Shown: positions 1-13,100, counted from the stretch's first letter. The stretch: DNA of 64,000 nucleotides from Aralia elata (GCA_034770075.1 CM068379.1:24365506-24429505), one strand, 5' to 3'. Notes: generated from the sequence alone by a model not told the origin. Program-made: numbers and translations.

Positions 1-669
1 TTGCTTTGGCCAAAGACTTCTGAGTCGTCATTTATCGAATCACATAGGACATTCTCTCCTTTTACTAGAAGTGGTAAACTCTTTGTTGATCATTCACCTA
101 TCTCTATGTATAACTTATTATACTCAATCATACCTTTTGATATACCCTAAGGGTCTTAAGGGACATGTCAAAGTATAACTCATCACACACAAGATACTAT
201 GATGATCTCAAGTCCAAGGATCACTTGTACTACTATCACTAGAGGAATTCCTATTGACAGGCGAGTAAAACTCCATTAGGTATTCCTTGGCGAGCCACGT
301 TCAGTGAACTTATTATCTAATAAGCACCTGCATACTTGCTTTAGTGTCTCCACACAAATGATTATGAGATCAATCATCCTTTTCATAAGAGCAAGCAACG
401 TATGTACTAATCTATCCGGATTCACTAATCCCCTTTTTAGTAATCCATCGATTAGGAACGATTTTAGTTTGTGAGCTATCTAGAATTTAGATCTCATTAG
501 CATGATCCCCATCATGATTCTAAAAGCATTGCTCAAAACTATGGGTTTATCACATTTAATATAACAGCACCATGTAGATAATGTAAAATGCCTTTATTAA
601 CCGAATAAGATTACAAAGTATATGCTACATCATATCAAATATGATTGGCTTGTGTGCATACTACTTTCA
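1..669 (-). mobile_element. Ty1/copia 3' LTR, partial (cut by window edge)
   Basis: This stretch is repeated at 26340-27004 in the same orientation with a few percent difference and small indels. On the minus strand it starts with TG at 669 and is directly preceded by a purine-rich tract at 670-683. The rest of the LTR lies left of the window. The matching 5' LTR is the copy split by the Tat insertion (6144-7217 plus 26277-27004), about 1.8 kb when joined. Confidence 0.85.
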
Positions 670-683
670 ATCTCCCACTTGCA
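670..683 (-). other. Copia polypurine tract
   Basis: On the minus strand this reads TGCAAGTGGGAGAT. It lies between the pol stop codon (684-686) and the LTR start, which is the normal place for the plus-strand primer of a copia element. Confidence 0.75.
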
Positions 684-3290
684 CTAAAGCCAATCGCCAT
701 GGTATTTAATACCCTTCTTCTCTAAGTGACGATCATCCTGCTGTTTGGATAAAGCTTCAGTAGATGGATATGTAATGCTGTTCTCAAGAGTCCATTATCT
801 CTATAGTGACTTTTCCTCTTTCAATGATTCCACTAATCAAATGAAAGTGCCGCAACACATGTTTGAATCCAAGATGAGACTTAGGAACTATTCCTAGTTC
901 TATAATGAACTTTTCATCCAAACAATCAAACTTGCAGCTTCATTTACAGCTATATACTTTATCTTTGTCACTAAACCAGCAACTCTTTACTGTTTGGAAC
1001 CTTTCCAATTCACCTTTCAAGGTAACGATTTACCTTAAAGTGGATTTGTTATCGTCTTGGTCAGTCTGAAAAACTTGAGTCTGTTTAGCTTTCTAGTTTT
1101 AATTCAGACCTACCATGAATCATGATCACATCTTCAGTACCTGTTAAGTACCTAAAGATGTTTATCACTGTCTTACAGTGATCTTCTCCAAAATATGACT
1201 GATCAACATCAGGCCTAGTATATTCATTGCATACATGATAGTAACTCATACGATCTCTCTCTCAATTGCGGACAATTTTAGAGAGATACACTCCATGGCT
1301 CATCATCATGAAACCTCTCTTGGAGTTTGCCATGCTAAACGACTTTAGCATCAAATGAATATACGTTCATTGGGTCAAGCCGAACATCCTTTTAAATCTA
1401 TCTATATAGATTTATATCCCCAATTTATAGGATGCTCCTCCCAAGTTATTCATGGAGGAATGTTTAGACAATTTTATCTTTACTGATTGTAGCATTGATG
1501 TGTCATTCCTTATCAGTAATATATCAACATATAATACTAGGAATGTCACAGTGCTCCCACTGACCTTTTGTACACACTAGGTTCATTCTCGTTTTTGATA
1601 AAATCAAACTCTTTTGATTGTCTCATCAAAATGAATGTTCCATCTTTGAGAAGCTTGCTTCAATCCATCAATGGATCATTGTAGCTTAAAACACGATTTG
1701 CTTCAACCTTTGAAACAAATTCCTCTGGCTGTATCATACATACATTCTCCTCAAGTCCTCATTGAGGAATGGCGTCTCCACATCCATTTTGCCAGATTTC
1801 GTAATAAGCTGCAATCACAAGCAAAATCCAAATAGACTTGAGCATTACCCGGTAATAAGGTTTTATCACAGTCAACTCCTTGACTTAAAAAACCTTTTAA
1901 ACAGGTCTAGTCTTATAGGTCTCCACCTTGCCATTTGCCTCAGTCTTTCTTTTAAAGACCCATATTCACACTCTAGGCACTATGCCCTTTAGTGGAATAA
2001 CCAGAGTCTATACTTGGTTCTCATACATGGAGTCCATTTCGGATTTTATGGCTATCTGTCATTTCTCTGAGTGTCTACTACTCATAGCCTTTCGTATATA
2101 ACTGGATCATCATCCTCTATGATGTGTACCTCATCATCATCCTCTAAGATGAATCCATACCTCTCAGGTATCTTCGGTACTCTTTCAGATTTACGATTCG
2201 GTTATGGTACAATAGGTCTATCTACAGGTTCCTCGGTTCGACTTAAAGTGCTTTGTGATTCTTGAACTCCTTCAAGATCTATTACCCTCCCACTAGCTCC
2301 TTCAATGATAAACACTTTATCTAAGAAGGCAGCGTGTAGGATTATAGTAATAATACCCTAAACTTTCTTTAGGATATACCACAAGTCTGCACTTGTCAGA
2401 TTTTGTCCCAAACTTATCTTTGAAACCTTTTCACATAAGCTGGATAACCCTTATATTAACATACTTAAGATTAGGAACCCTCCCTATCCATAACTTTTAT
2501 GGAGTCTTGGGGCCGAATTTTAAGGTTACTTTATTTTGTAGATATGCAGCCGTTTCTAGGGCATAACCCCAGATGGATACTAGAATGTCGATAAAAATCA
2601 TCATGGACTGCACCATGTCCAACAAGGTACATTTTCTCCTTTTAGATACACCAATCAATTATTGCGTATCAGGAGGTGTCCATTATGAGAAAATACTATT
2701 TTGAGATGATCTAGAAACTCATTACACAAGTATTCTTTCTTCGATCTAATCAAAGAATCTTAATACTTTGTCAATTTGTTTCACTTCTGAATTCTTTGAA
2801 CCTTTCAAATGATTCAGACTTGTATTTCATCAAATACACATATTCAACTCTTTGAATGATCATCTCCTTTTTCTTTAACTAGTTTATTCAATTTGCAAAA
2901 TTATTTTTCATGTAAGTCAAGTATACAAAGTCTATCAAGTAATCTTCCAGTTTCAAACAAAATATTATCATTATAAATAGAACAACAATTGTTCTTAAAT
3001 ATAATACCAGAACCTTCCTTGTCCAACAACAAAAGTTCTAATATTTCTAATGAGAACTGGAACATAATAACAATTTATTAACTTAATAGACTTGCCCGTA
3101 GTCAATGCTAAACTATAAGTTCCTATGGTTAATGCAGCAACCTTTGCTCCATTCCCACACATAAGATTACTTACTCTTAGTTTAGCTTTCTACTTCTGCT
3201 TAGTCTCTGCATTGGATTGCAAACGTGAGAACTATAGCCGGTATCCAATACCTAAGTAGAACCTTGACTTACAGAAAGATTTATTTTTAA
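684..3290 (-). pseudogene. Decayed Ty1/copia pol (protease-integrase-RT-RNase H)
   Basis: No long reading frame survives, but minus-strand fragments are recognisable in the right order. Near 2500-2600 is an integrase piece readable as WGYALETAAYLQNKV. Near 2070-2170 is the acidic integrase-RT linker with EDDDEVHIIEDDDPV. RT-like sequence follows at 1200-1950. The pol C-terminus is at 684-760 and ends KGIKYHGDWL then stop, as is usual for copia RNase H tails. Stops and frameshifts are spread throughout, so this is an old dead copy. The copia order (integrase before RT) is what separates it from the gypsy elements nearby. Confidence 0.75.
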
Positions 3291-3299
3291 TCATGAACA

Positions 3300-4130
3300 A
3301 ACCTGTATCTGTAACCGAAGCTTCACTAAGCTTCTTCTGGTTAGCCTCTGTAAGATTCTCCTTACAGTTTCCTTTCTAGTATCTAGGCTTATTGCAGTGG
3401 AAGCAAACTCCTTTGCTATCTGCATCAGTCTTGTTCTTATTATCCTTTGTTTTTGCCTTTTTATTTACCTTCTTTGAATTGTTTTCTTTTAAGAAGATCC
3501 TTTGGCCCTCTTCTGCTTCCTGGAAGAATCATCTACCAGTAAGACTTGGTCTTTCTTGGTTGGAAAGTGACTCTTTACAGTTTTTAACATGTTTAAGCAA
3601 CTCAGGCAGGCTGACATATAGCTTGTTCATATGGAAATTCACAACAATTTGTGAGAAGAGTCCGGAAGTGATTTGCAAGATCAAATCTTGGATCAACTCT
3701 CTATCCATTAAAACTCAGTTGTCCCAATTATTCAATCAGATTGATCATTTTAGGACATATGTCTGTACTGTAGTGCCATCAGTCATTCTAGATCGGAAAA
3801 GCTCCTTAGATATCTGATATCTAGTAGTCCTACTTTCCTCACCCTTCAACTCCTTGAAGATGCAGGAGTATAGTAGGAGCATCCATAGTTTCATGCTAAC
3901 GCTGAAGCTCGTTACTCATGGATGCGAGCATGATGCATTGAGCCAACTGTGCATCATCTTGCCACTTTCTAAAAGTAGCAATCTCTTCCTCTGAGGCATT
4001 GTCTGCAACCATTGCAGGGATAGGCATATTAAGGGCATAAGATAGCTTTTCAGCCTTGAGAACTATTCTCAAATTCTTTAACCAGTCCTTTTAATTTGGT
4101 CCGGTTAATTAGCATCTAATATGATCCGCA
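3300..4130 (-). pseudogene. Decayed Ty1/copia gag with zinc knuckle
   Basis: The minus strand at about 3870-4080 reads as a copia Gag segment: RIVLKAEKLSYALNMP, then ASEEEIATFRKWQDDAQLAQ, then CIMLASMSNELQ. Near 3365-3415 a damaged zinc knuckle reads CFHCNKPRY, a stop, then KGNCK, so its histidine is replaced and a codon is nonsense. The upstream part is frameshifted near 4100. Function is lost; the assignment rests on these motifs and their position between the pol relic and the primer-binding site. Confidence 0.75.
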
Positions 4131-6130
4131 GTGATAGTAAATTAGACATTATAAAATTCTGTAAATGAATTTGTAATTTAACAACATTTTAGCATACATT
4201 CATTTCTTAATTAATTACCAAAATAAATTAGGTCTTTATTTTAAATTGGTACCTCACTATTTTTATCAAACTATATTACCCTTCCTATATAGTTCGGCAT
4301 ATCTAATTAAAGATTTGCTAGTGAGAAAAAGGATCCCATTTCAAATGTATATAGCCTTGTGGTGACACAACAAACGATATATAAATAAATAGGTAGACAA
4401 CTATTGTCAATTACATCACTATGTAACTCCTTCTATTTTGCCTCTTAGATTATTTTGATCAAGTGGTGACACATCCGAATCAAAATTATCCAAGTTAAGT
4501 CCAACCTAGCACTTCCATATATGTGAAGAGAAAAATACCGTCCTTGTGGTGACACAACAAAACAGTAATGTTCAATTCCTTAATAAGCATCAAATGTGAT
4601 AATGCAACATCTTAAATATTTAATACTTTCCTTGTGGTGACACAACAAACTCATATTAAATATTTAATACTCTATTGCTTTACCATGCTAGAAGGCGACG
4701 TTCGATATTCCAAATATCTTTGAACGCTTAAAACTTAATATAATTTCTTTGAGGGGTTTGTTATTATTTGTCTCATCTTGTTTAGCGCACATGCACATAT
4801 ATATATATAAAATACGCGTCATATTATTTAACATGCGAAGCATGTTGTATAATATATAATATATACATAGTAAGCATGCACATATAGAATACTATATTCT
4901 ACCCGGATTGATTATGGACTTTTATTCTAGTTTGGTTCACTAGAGCCACCAAGTGAACCAAAAAGGTCAAACCTAGGGTGCAAGAACAAAATTTAAATAT
5001 AACTATTACATTTAAACCCGGGCTCCATTAAAACGGGTCTTCAAGCGCTCCTTACTCCTTTGTCTCCAATTCTTCAAGTAATTCTAACTAAACCTATTAC
5101 ATAAACTATTTACAATAAATAGAGACCTTGATCAGCAGTCAATGAGAGGTACATAGGAGGAAGATAGAATTTACATCAAGAAAAACTAGAGAAGACGAGG
5201 TACGCAGACCTCATTTATAAAAATCTATCCCTTCAAGCATCCACTAAAATAAATCCAATCACACATTGGTCAGTAGTCCATAATCAATCCCTATTTATTA
5301 TCACACATATCTCCATATGTATCAATAAATAATATTCATCTCATGAATAATAAAACCATTCCATATATGCATTGATATCATTTAATGGGCAATTAAAAGT
5401 TTACTAGAAATTCAATTTTGAAACAAAAATAAACTCCTTTATTTTAATCAAAATTTAAATCTTAATAAACTTATTTATTTTATTTTATCCAATTTTTGAA
5501 TAAAAATAAACTCCTTTATTTTTAATCAAATTCCAAATCAAAATAAACTCTTTTATTTCAATTAATATGGAATCCAAATTCAAGTTCAAAATAAACTCCT
5601 TTATTTTAACTTAAAATTGCTTGAAAAAATAAAATATGTTAAATTCTATTCCTTATCAAAATAAACATCTTTATTTTAAGGAAACATGGAATCCTATTCC
5701 ATATGTGAATAAACTCCTTTATTCTAGGAAACATGGAATCCTATTCCATATGTGAATAAACTCCTTTATTCTAGTTAACGTGGAATCCAATTCCAAGTTC
5801 AAATAAAACTTTTAATTTTAATTATATTCCAATTCAAAATAAACCTTTTATCTTAATTGAAAATAAATAAAATCAAAATAAAAATTTTTCAAAAACTGCA
5901 GACCGGCGCGACCGCGCTCCAAAATGAACTAGGAGCGGTGTGGCCGCGCTGCACCCCCAGAAACGATTTCTGGGTTCGGGCGCGGCCGCGCTCCAGAATG
6001 AACTGGAAGCGGCGCGGCCGCGCTGCGTAGCAGAGTTCGAAATTTTTTTTTTCTTTGCCCAGAAAATCGATCCAATCGCATACCGATACATACATGGAAT
6101 CATCATAATCGATAATTAGCACAAGGTTAG
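4131..6130 (-). other. Copia 5' untranslated leader, AT-rich, with internal repeats
   Basis: A noncoding 2-kb leader between the copia PBS and gag. A motif TTGTGGTGACACAACAAA recurs at about 4357, 4545 and 4631, with a partial copy near 4462. From 5400 to 5870 a degenerate motif AATAAACTCCTTTATT recurs about seven times, including two near-identical 46-bp tandem copies at about 5670-5770. At 5895-6035 there is a GC-rich patch with a GCGGCCGCGCT motif and two related halves. No gene is seen. Confidence 0.6.
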
Positions 6131-6142
6131 GCTCTGATACCA
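6131..6142 (-). other. Copia primer-binding site (initiator Met tRNA)
   Basis: The reverse complement is TGGTATCAGAGC, the usual plant site complementary to the 3' end of initiator methionyl tRNA. It sits one base inside the LTR boundary at 6144 and fixes the copia element on the minus strand. Confidence 0.9.
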
Positions 6143-6143
6143 C

Positions 6144-7217
6144 TGTTAGGTTTGTATATAACGCGAACATGCAATCAAATTACATAAATAGTGCGGAAGC
6201 GCAATAAAATGGATTTTAAAATTTTTCATACAAACCATCACCATGATCATCCATGTGCTCAATTATCAATTAAACGAAAAAGATAAAGTATGAGAATCAT
6301 ACCCTTGTAGAACCATGCTTCCATAGGTACGAGTTCACCTCCAAATCCTTCGCATTCTCCTTGAATTCCACCGATTAAATTCCTTCATTTGATCAACGTT
6401 AGCCACCCAAGTGTTTGGCCTCTAGAGGTGATCCACCAAGGAATAATAGTTGTTCAAGAAGATAGGTGTTGGCAAAATCCTAGTTTCTATCTCTATAGAA
6501 ATTGCAAGTACTCTCTCTCTCCAATTCTTATGGAAGAGTGTGTAACTGTCTAACCCTAAACCATGATAAGACTCCTCTTATTTATAGATATAGGGAACCC
6601 TCCTAAACTATTTAAGATTAGGGTTTTTATTTTAATTAAACTCCTTTAATTAATTAAACTCCTAATCCAATTAGGAATTTATGAGAGAGTACTCCTATTA
6701 ATTAATTCTCAATCCCTATTAGGAATTAAATAATAGTAATAGTAATAATAATAATAAGACTCCTCTTATTAATTTATATTTAATATTTCCAAAACATTAA
6801 ATAATAAATATTAAGCTATTTAATTTATTCTATCTCCATAGATTAAATTAAATACACTTAACTTATTATTACGATTATGTCATTTACTTCTTAAATAAAT
6901 ATTTTCCTTTTGCGGTGTGACCCTTTAGGTTCTCCATATTAAACCGGTTGTGAATAAATCAATTAGAACAATTCTAATCTTATTTAAATAAATAAATTAA
7001 ACTATTTAATTTATTTAAATAAATAATATTTATTCTACAATAAGGGTAAGCCCCCTTAGCGATCAATGACTTTTCAGATAATATAGATTTCAACATTAAT
7101 CATAAAAGAACCTTTCAGTGAATAGTTACCGTACAATTCAATCCTTCTACCATACAATGTCCCAATTAAATATAAGACATGGAATTACTGTCAAGTCTTA
7201 TTTTATTTAATTATATG
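6144..7217 (-). mobile_element. Copia 5' LTR, inner part (split by Tat insertion)
   Basis: On the minus strand the LTR ends in CCTAACA next to the PBS at 6131-6142. The LTR is broken at 7217 by the 19-kb Tat element and resumes at 26277. Its contents are AT-rich and noncoding, and short ORFs in it are not convincing. Confidence 0.8.
7213..7217. repeat. Target-site duplication ATATG (left)
   Basis: ATATG immediately precedes TGTAGACACC at 7218 and also directly follows the 3' LTR at 26272-26276. It marks the Tat insertion inside the copia LTR. Confidence 0.95.
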
Positions 7218-7614
7218 TGTAGACACCCAAATTTTGCGTTTCCTTCTACTAACCTTGACAGGAGGGCGAAATCGTCAATTGAACCAGCTTGCAGGAGCAA
7301 AAGAGCGGGCACAAGGGCGAGCGCCCGGCACCGTCGCAATGATTTGGGCAGCCCAAGTCGACGTGACAGCATGACCGTCCAAGGCAGGCATTTCCGAATG
7401 AGGTGGCACGTCTCCCGGAAGTTCCCGGACTGCGGAACACGAGCCTGTCAGCGAAAACCGACGTTGCGGTACGAAAATCGAGGCGTGGCACGAAAATCGA
7501 GAAAGTCAAGCCCGCCAGCCGCGGATAGATCTGCGGCCAAGTGGGTGCGCCAGCACGAAAACCGGGAAATCAGCACTACCAGCTGAGTGCGATGGGAGGC
7601 GTGCCAGCTGGCCA

Positions 7615-7656
7615 GCCGCAGATCCATCTGCGGCCAGCCGCAGATAGATCTGCGGC
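7615..7656. promoter_or_regulatory. Paired palindromes upstream of the LTR TATA box
   Basis: Two copies of GCCGCAGAT-N2-ATCTGCGGC lie at 7615-7634 and 7637-7656, with a degenerate copy near 7508-7525. Each has perfect 9-bp arms. They end 15 bases before the TATA box. The same motif occurs three times upstream of the antisense genes at 21817-21880. Binding by a dimeric factor is inferred. Confidence 0.6.
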
Positions 7657-7671
7657 TGGCTCTGGCCAGCC

Positions 7672-7678
7672 TATTTAA
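7672..7678 (+). promoter_or_regulatory. LTR TATA box (U3/R promoter)
   Basis: TATTTAA in the context GCCTATTTAAGCCC, the only good TATA-like site after the GC-rich U3. Transcription would start roughly 30 bases downstream, near 7700. The 3' LTR has the same site at 24624-24630. Confidence 0.65.
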
Positions 7679-9321
7679 GCCCAGCGTCGGGCAGCATACA
7701 GGAGGTTGGAGAATTTGAGGAAGAAGGAGAATACAGCAACAACCAAACTCGGAAATAGAGAGAAAATAGCTAGATTTTGCAACAAAATAGTGAGAAAGAA
7801 GAAGAAAAAAGAGTGGAATTAATTCTTTTGAGTTTGATTGTATCAAATACACTCCTTATCCTATTCAAATACACAAGTTCATATCCATTTGAGATCAATT
7901 GCAAGGTGAAAATTTCTATTTGTTCTAGCAATTCATGTCATATTGATTGGGTAAATTAGATGTAACTTTCATATATCTTGTTGAACAATCATGGGTTAGG
8001 GATTATTGGTGAAGGTTCCATCGGAACAAAATTCTTCCTAATAACCCGAGGATATCCAATTGATGAAATTTCTAACTTATTTATGGTGATTCATTGGGTG
8101 TAATTTATTTGGATTGTCATTTTAGGATGTCTTGGTATTGTTAGATTATCCGGGTTGGTTTATTTTCTTGTAATATCCGATCGTTCGTGTGTGGATACTT
8201 GGTTGTGAGCCTAGGGGAGCGACCCCGTGGTCCAAACCCGATGATGGACGTGTCTTGATGTAAGAAGTAGAAGTGACGTAGTTTTCATTGTAAATATGTA
8301 ATCGTTGGGCCTTAAAACGACGCTAAGGCGAGAATCGTGTTTAAGGCCCCGAAATAGTGAAACTTGTGATTGTTGGCGTTCGGGGATATTTTGATGGCTT
8401 ACATGCCCATGAATAGCCCCGACGTGTGTTTATGCTTGATTTGATTTATGACACGAAATTGATTTCAAAGCTAAAAAATGAAGACTTTCATAAAATCAAT
8501 CAAACTAGGCTATTAGCATCACAAGGCTAAAATTTGGGGATGCCAATGAATGTCAATTCTTATTTGACGAGAAGGCTAAAGAAAATCGTTTTCCAAAACA
8601 TCACACGGAATGATTTTATAAATAATTGACGTTTTATTAAACCGTTGTGCATAGGGTTAAAGAGATCCTAGAAATTGCCTATCATTTTATGAAAGCAACG
8701 TATAGATCTCGATTCCTATTTTGACGAAGGTTTAAAACCCTTGTTTTGTCAAAACGACATTTAATGAAAATATCATAGTTTTGATGATTAAAATCAAACC
8801 TTTCTCATAAAGCTTTCTCGTGTATGCCGAAAAGACATTCCGAAGCATTCTCAAAGTAAAACACGATTTTCCCTAAAATCCAAATGACTCTTTCATACAA
8901 ACTCACCACAACATTCACATAAGCACACATACACACACACGCACGCACACACACATACATTTCATGAATTAAAGGATAGGAGAAGCATCAAGATTGCGGT
9001 AACCGTGTTTCACGGAAGTCGAGGGGTGCCTAACACCTTCCCCTCACTTAAGCAAGCCCCCGAACTCTATGAATCTCAATTCGCAGACCAATTAATTCGG
9101 AGTCACATATGAGCCAGCGATTTACAAAAGAACGAAAATTCGGATGAGTTGGTACATCCATTTCAAATATACCAACTGGCGACTCTGGTCAATTGGCTCA
9201 TCATAAAAACGATCTTTCAAAACCCCGTCGACATCAATGCCGACCTTTTCCAGAAAATCATCTAATCAAAAGGCTAAAATTGGAAAAGGAATAGAGAAAG
9301 CGAAAACCCGGCGTCGACAGC

Positions 9322-9339
9322 TGGCGACTCTGCTGGGGA
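9322..9339 (+). other. Tat primer-binding site (tRNA-Arg)
   Basis: TGGCGACTCTGCTGGGGA starts two bases after the LTR end. Its reverse complement ends GAGTCGCCA, matching the 3' end of plant tRNA-Arg plus CCA, the primer known for Ogre/Tat elements. The first 12 bases of the site region (9321-9332) also occur inside the LTR at 9176-9187. Confidence 0.85.
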
Positions 9340-10118
9340 CATTAGAGGGCTTAAGCCGCTTTCAAATCTTGATGCTGTCCTATCCTTTAAAATTCATAAA
9401 ATGTGTGTGTGTGTGCGATATTTTGATTTCTTACTTTTGTTGTGCGAATGTGTGTTGTTGTCCAATGAATGAATGATTGAATGGAGTGGCTTTACTTTAA
9501 AGAAATCATTTGCATACGGTGAGGACGATGAATGTGAATGTATGTTGAGAGAGTACCTCCTCCTGAGGCGAACCTGTCGGTTGCTTATTACTGGACTCGA
9601 TGGGGCTGCTCCCCGGAGATGGCTCAGGAAACGCACCACTCAAATCCGCTCCAATCGAAAGGGCTCAAACGAGTAGATTGCGAAGATTTGGGAACCTTCA
9701 TGCCGAAAAGCCCGTGAGAGTAACCCTAGGGTAGGTCAGCCTCTGATAAACCCAACGCAGGAAAAGTCTCTTCATGCCTTTTTACGTTTATATGTCTAAA
9801 TGTCATGATCTCATTCAATATTCATACATCCTTTTTTTTCTGTGTCGAAAGAGATTACTAACCGCTGTGAATTGCAGGGAATAGTTGGGGGAGCATAATA
9901 AAGCATGTTTGGCATTGGTTATGGCACTAAAGGACTACTAACTTTCTATTTTACAGGGAAAGATTAAAAAACAAAAAAAAAACACACAAAAAATTTTACA
10001 GTTTTAGCATGCATCCATGTTTTCATTTCCCCGGGACTAAACTTCGAACCGTTGTCTCTGTAGGATTGCTCCTCAAACCCGTTCGCAGTCTAGGAAAGCC
10101 CAAAATTCTACATCTGAA
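9340..10118 (+). other. Tat 5' leader
   Basis: Noncoding region of 779 bp between the PBS and gag. A block at about 9640-9720 recurs, diverged and inverted, in the Tat relic near 32390-32460, so it is a conserved leader element. The short ORFs here (79-81 codons) show no domain and overlap on both strands. Confidence 0.7.
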
Positions 10119-13100
10119 ATGGCTGATATTCCTAATCATAGTTCCATATCTCGGGAAGAGTTTGATGACTTCAAAAAACAGATGATGGAAATGGCCACGA
10201 TGCTAAAAGAGCAGTTCTTAATCAGACAGGATCCGGTAAGCCAAGGACCACATAATATTCCACCACCGGGGGGTGACCAAAATCCTCCTAAAAATATTGC
10301 AAACCTGGGTAAGGATGACCAACCCCGACTCAGGGACGAGCCAGTCATCCCAAAGGCCGTTCCCATACCTGGCAGGACAGTGATTACTATCCCAGAAGAG
10401 GGGGATAATGACGACCTTCGGAGAAAAATGAAACACATGGAGGAAACCATCCAATCTCTAAAGGGCATAGGCTCCCTGGGCAGGGTTAATTACTCAGACC
10501 TGTGTGTTTTCCCCGGGGCCAGATATCCAAAAAAGTTCAAAGTTCCCGAGTTTGAAAAATACAATGGAAAGGGAGACCCCTATACACACTTGAAAATCTA
10601 CATTGGAGAACTCGGGTCTTATGCCGAAGACGAGGGGTTAAGAATGCAGCTGTTTCAGAAAAGCTTAACAGGGGAGGCAAGAATATGGTATGCCCGCCTC
10701 GACAACGCCCGAATCCACAACTGGGAGGAATTGGCCCATACTTTCTTAACCCAATACAGCTTTCAGGCCCAGATGGCTCTTGACAGGTACCAAATGACAA
10801 AGGTTAAAAAACAGCCTAGGGAATCCTTTAGGGAATATGCGCAAAGATGGAGGGGCATGGCTGCCCAGGTAACTCCCCCGATGAGCGAATCAGAGATGGT
10901 AATGACCTTTGTAGACATTCAGGAGGCACCGTATTATGAGAGGGTCATCTCGGGGATTGGAAGACCTTTTGCGGAAATGATTAAACATGGAGAGATGGTT
11001 GACATGGGTTTGAAATCGGGTAAAATCCGGGATCTTACTGCTTTAGAAACTGCTGCCGAGCAAATACAGAATGGAAACTATGGCAGCACTTCCCGGAGAG
11101 TCCAAAAGAGGAAGGAAGAGGATGTTTCCCTCATCTTACAGGGGTCATCCAGAAAAACAGAAAGCCATCTTCCGGTTCAGGTACAGAAGGGAGGGCCATC
11201 CCGTCAGCCAAATTTTACAGATCAAAGAGCAGAAGGGCGAAGAAGATATGAGGCCTCGCAAAACCGAGTATTCACCCCGCTCGGGGAGCCGCTTGAACGA
11301 GTATTAGCGGTATTGATGGCCCAAAAGAAGATAATCAATTTGGCTCCCCCAAGTGACCCGAAGGGAAGGAGATTTGATCCAAGCAAGCGGTGCGCCTATC
11401 ACTCGGGTTCCCCGGGTCATGATACACAGGATTGTTGGACATTGAAACATATAATTCAGAACATGATCGACAACGGGGAAATTGTGGTGGAGCAGCCAGA
11501 CTCCCCGAATGTTAAGGCAAATCTCCTGCCAAGACATGATGGAGGGGGAGTCAATGCGACAGAGGCGAGTGAGGCGGGGGAGCCGCCAAGGTCGAACTAT
11601 GTGCAGAAAGTTGAGGAGATGATAAATGTGATACATGACCATGGGAGTGCGAGGGTAACGCCCATCAAGTTGATAGGGGTAAGTACGAATAACATAGAGG
11701 GACCTATCAAGTTGACAGCTCCGAGGCCCATCATTTTTGCTGCAAGGCCACAACTCCCTATCAGTAGTCTGAAGACTGTACCCTGGAATTACGGGGGAAT
11801 ACCCGAGGTAGCGGCCAGTTGTGCTTCCGTAACAACCAAGGGGAATCCCTTGTATCTCCCCGGGCGAGTCCTTGAAAGCCAAAAGAGAAAAAATGAAGAG
11901 GTTTCCGAGGAAAGGGCCATAGAGTTTCTGAAAAGGATGGATCATCCGGAAATGAGGGGGATCCAGATTTTAAATGAGGAATCAACCCTAACATCAGTCA
12001 TGGACTTGGTGTTGTCATCCAGTGAGCATTGTAAAACCCTGATGAAGGTTCTGGAGGAGGCATTTGTGTCCAAAGAAATTAGTGAGGAGGGTTTCGGCCA
12101 GCTGATAGGCCACTTATTGGAAACCGATGCAATATCCTTTACGGATGAGGACATTCCCAAAGAGGGAAGGGGGCACCGAAAACCGCTACACATCGCGGTA
12201 GTCTCCTCAGGATATGTCATGAATGGGGTGCTGATCGACGGGGGATCGGCATTGAATATATGTCCTCTCAGCACGCTGAAGAAAATGAACATCAGTCCCA
12301 AGCGCCTCCGAGCCAGTCACGTGGTGGTTCGGGCTTTTGACGGATCCCGGAGGGATACCATCGGAGAGATAGAATTGCCAGTGGAGATAGGGCCCTGTAC
12401 TTTTGATATATCCTTCCAAGTCCTAGATATTACGGCAAGCTACAACCTGCTGTTAGGGAGGCCGTGGATACACATGGCCGGGGCAGTTCCCTCCACGCTC
12501 CACCAACAGATCAAGTTGATCATCGATGGGAATCTGGTAACAATCTCGGCCGAATGTGATGACCCTTCTCCTCTCAGGAGTGGCCTACCAGTAATCAATG
12601 TGGATGAGTCAGCGGCGCCTGCCAGCTTTCAAGCACTAGAGATTAGCACTCCCCATTATAGATGCCTGGGAGCTCCAGCTGTGAAACCAAGGGTCTCTCC
12701 GGAACTCACCTTTGTGGCAAGGGAAATGATTAAAATGAACTTCCAACCTGGACAGGGACTAGGGAAAAGCAGTCAGGGAATCACCAAGCCCATCCACCTA
12801 CCACAGCAGATAGGCAAAGCAGGATTGGGATACCATGTGGGCGCAGTACGAGGACACCGTCGGGGTGCGACTCCGATTCTACTAGTTGGCGGTCCAGCGA
12901 CCAGAGCTGACAATGAGCAGGGGATCAGCAGACCTGTGATTGGGGCAGGGAATGAAGAGTTAACCCCCACACGTAATGAGTCGGCCCGGAGGGAAAGTTT
13001 CCTGCGGGAGGTCGCAAAAGAGTTTGAAACCAAATGCTATATCCCCAGACAATCAACAAGCAGTAAGGAGGGGACGAATGTTATCACACCACCGGGAGCC

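Larger units (their letters stand above)
7218..9319 (+). repeat. Tat 5' LTR (2102 bp)
   Basis: Starts TGTAGACACCC and ends GGCGTCGACA. It matches 24170-26271 at a constant offset of 16,952 with no indels seen. I found one isolated difference (7937 T versus 24889 C) and ten differences confined to about 8527-8617. A GC-rich U3 with palindromes precedes a TATA box at 7672. A (CA)n tract lies at 8930-8957. ORFs of 60-135 codons recur in both LTRs but show no domain. Confidence 0.97.

Noticed and set aside
7179..7959. ORFs of 60-135 codons on both strands of the LTR (also 24008-24911)
   Set aside because: They overlap on both strands, lie in the promoter/leader part of the LTR and show no domain. 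Identity between copies only reflects LTR identity.
8930..8957. (CA)n tract as a regulatory microsatellite
   Set aside because: Ordinary low-complexity sequence present identically in both LTRs with no supporting context.
9322..9339. tRNA gene fragments at PBS positions (also 6131, 36360, 59527)
   Set aside because: Only 12-18 nt match tRNA 3' ends including CCA, which genomic plant tRNA genes lack; these are primer sites.
10136..12419. Minus-strand ORFs up to 213 codons opposite gag
   Set aside because: Shadows of the gag-pro frame with no domain; the real antisense genes lie further 3'.
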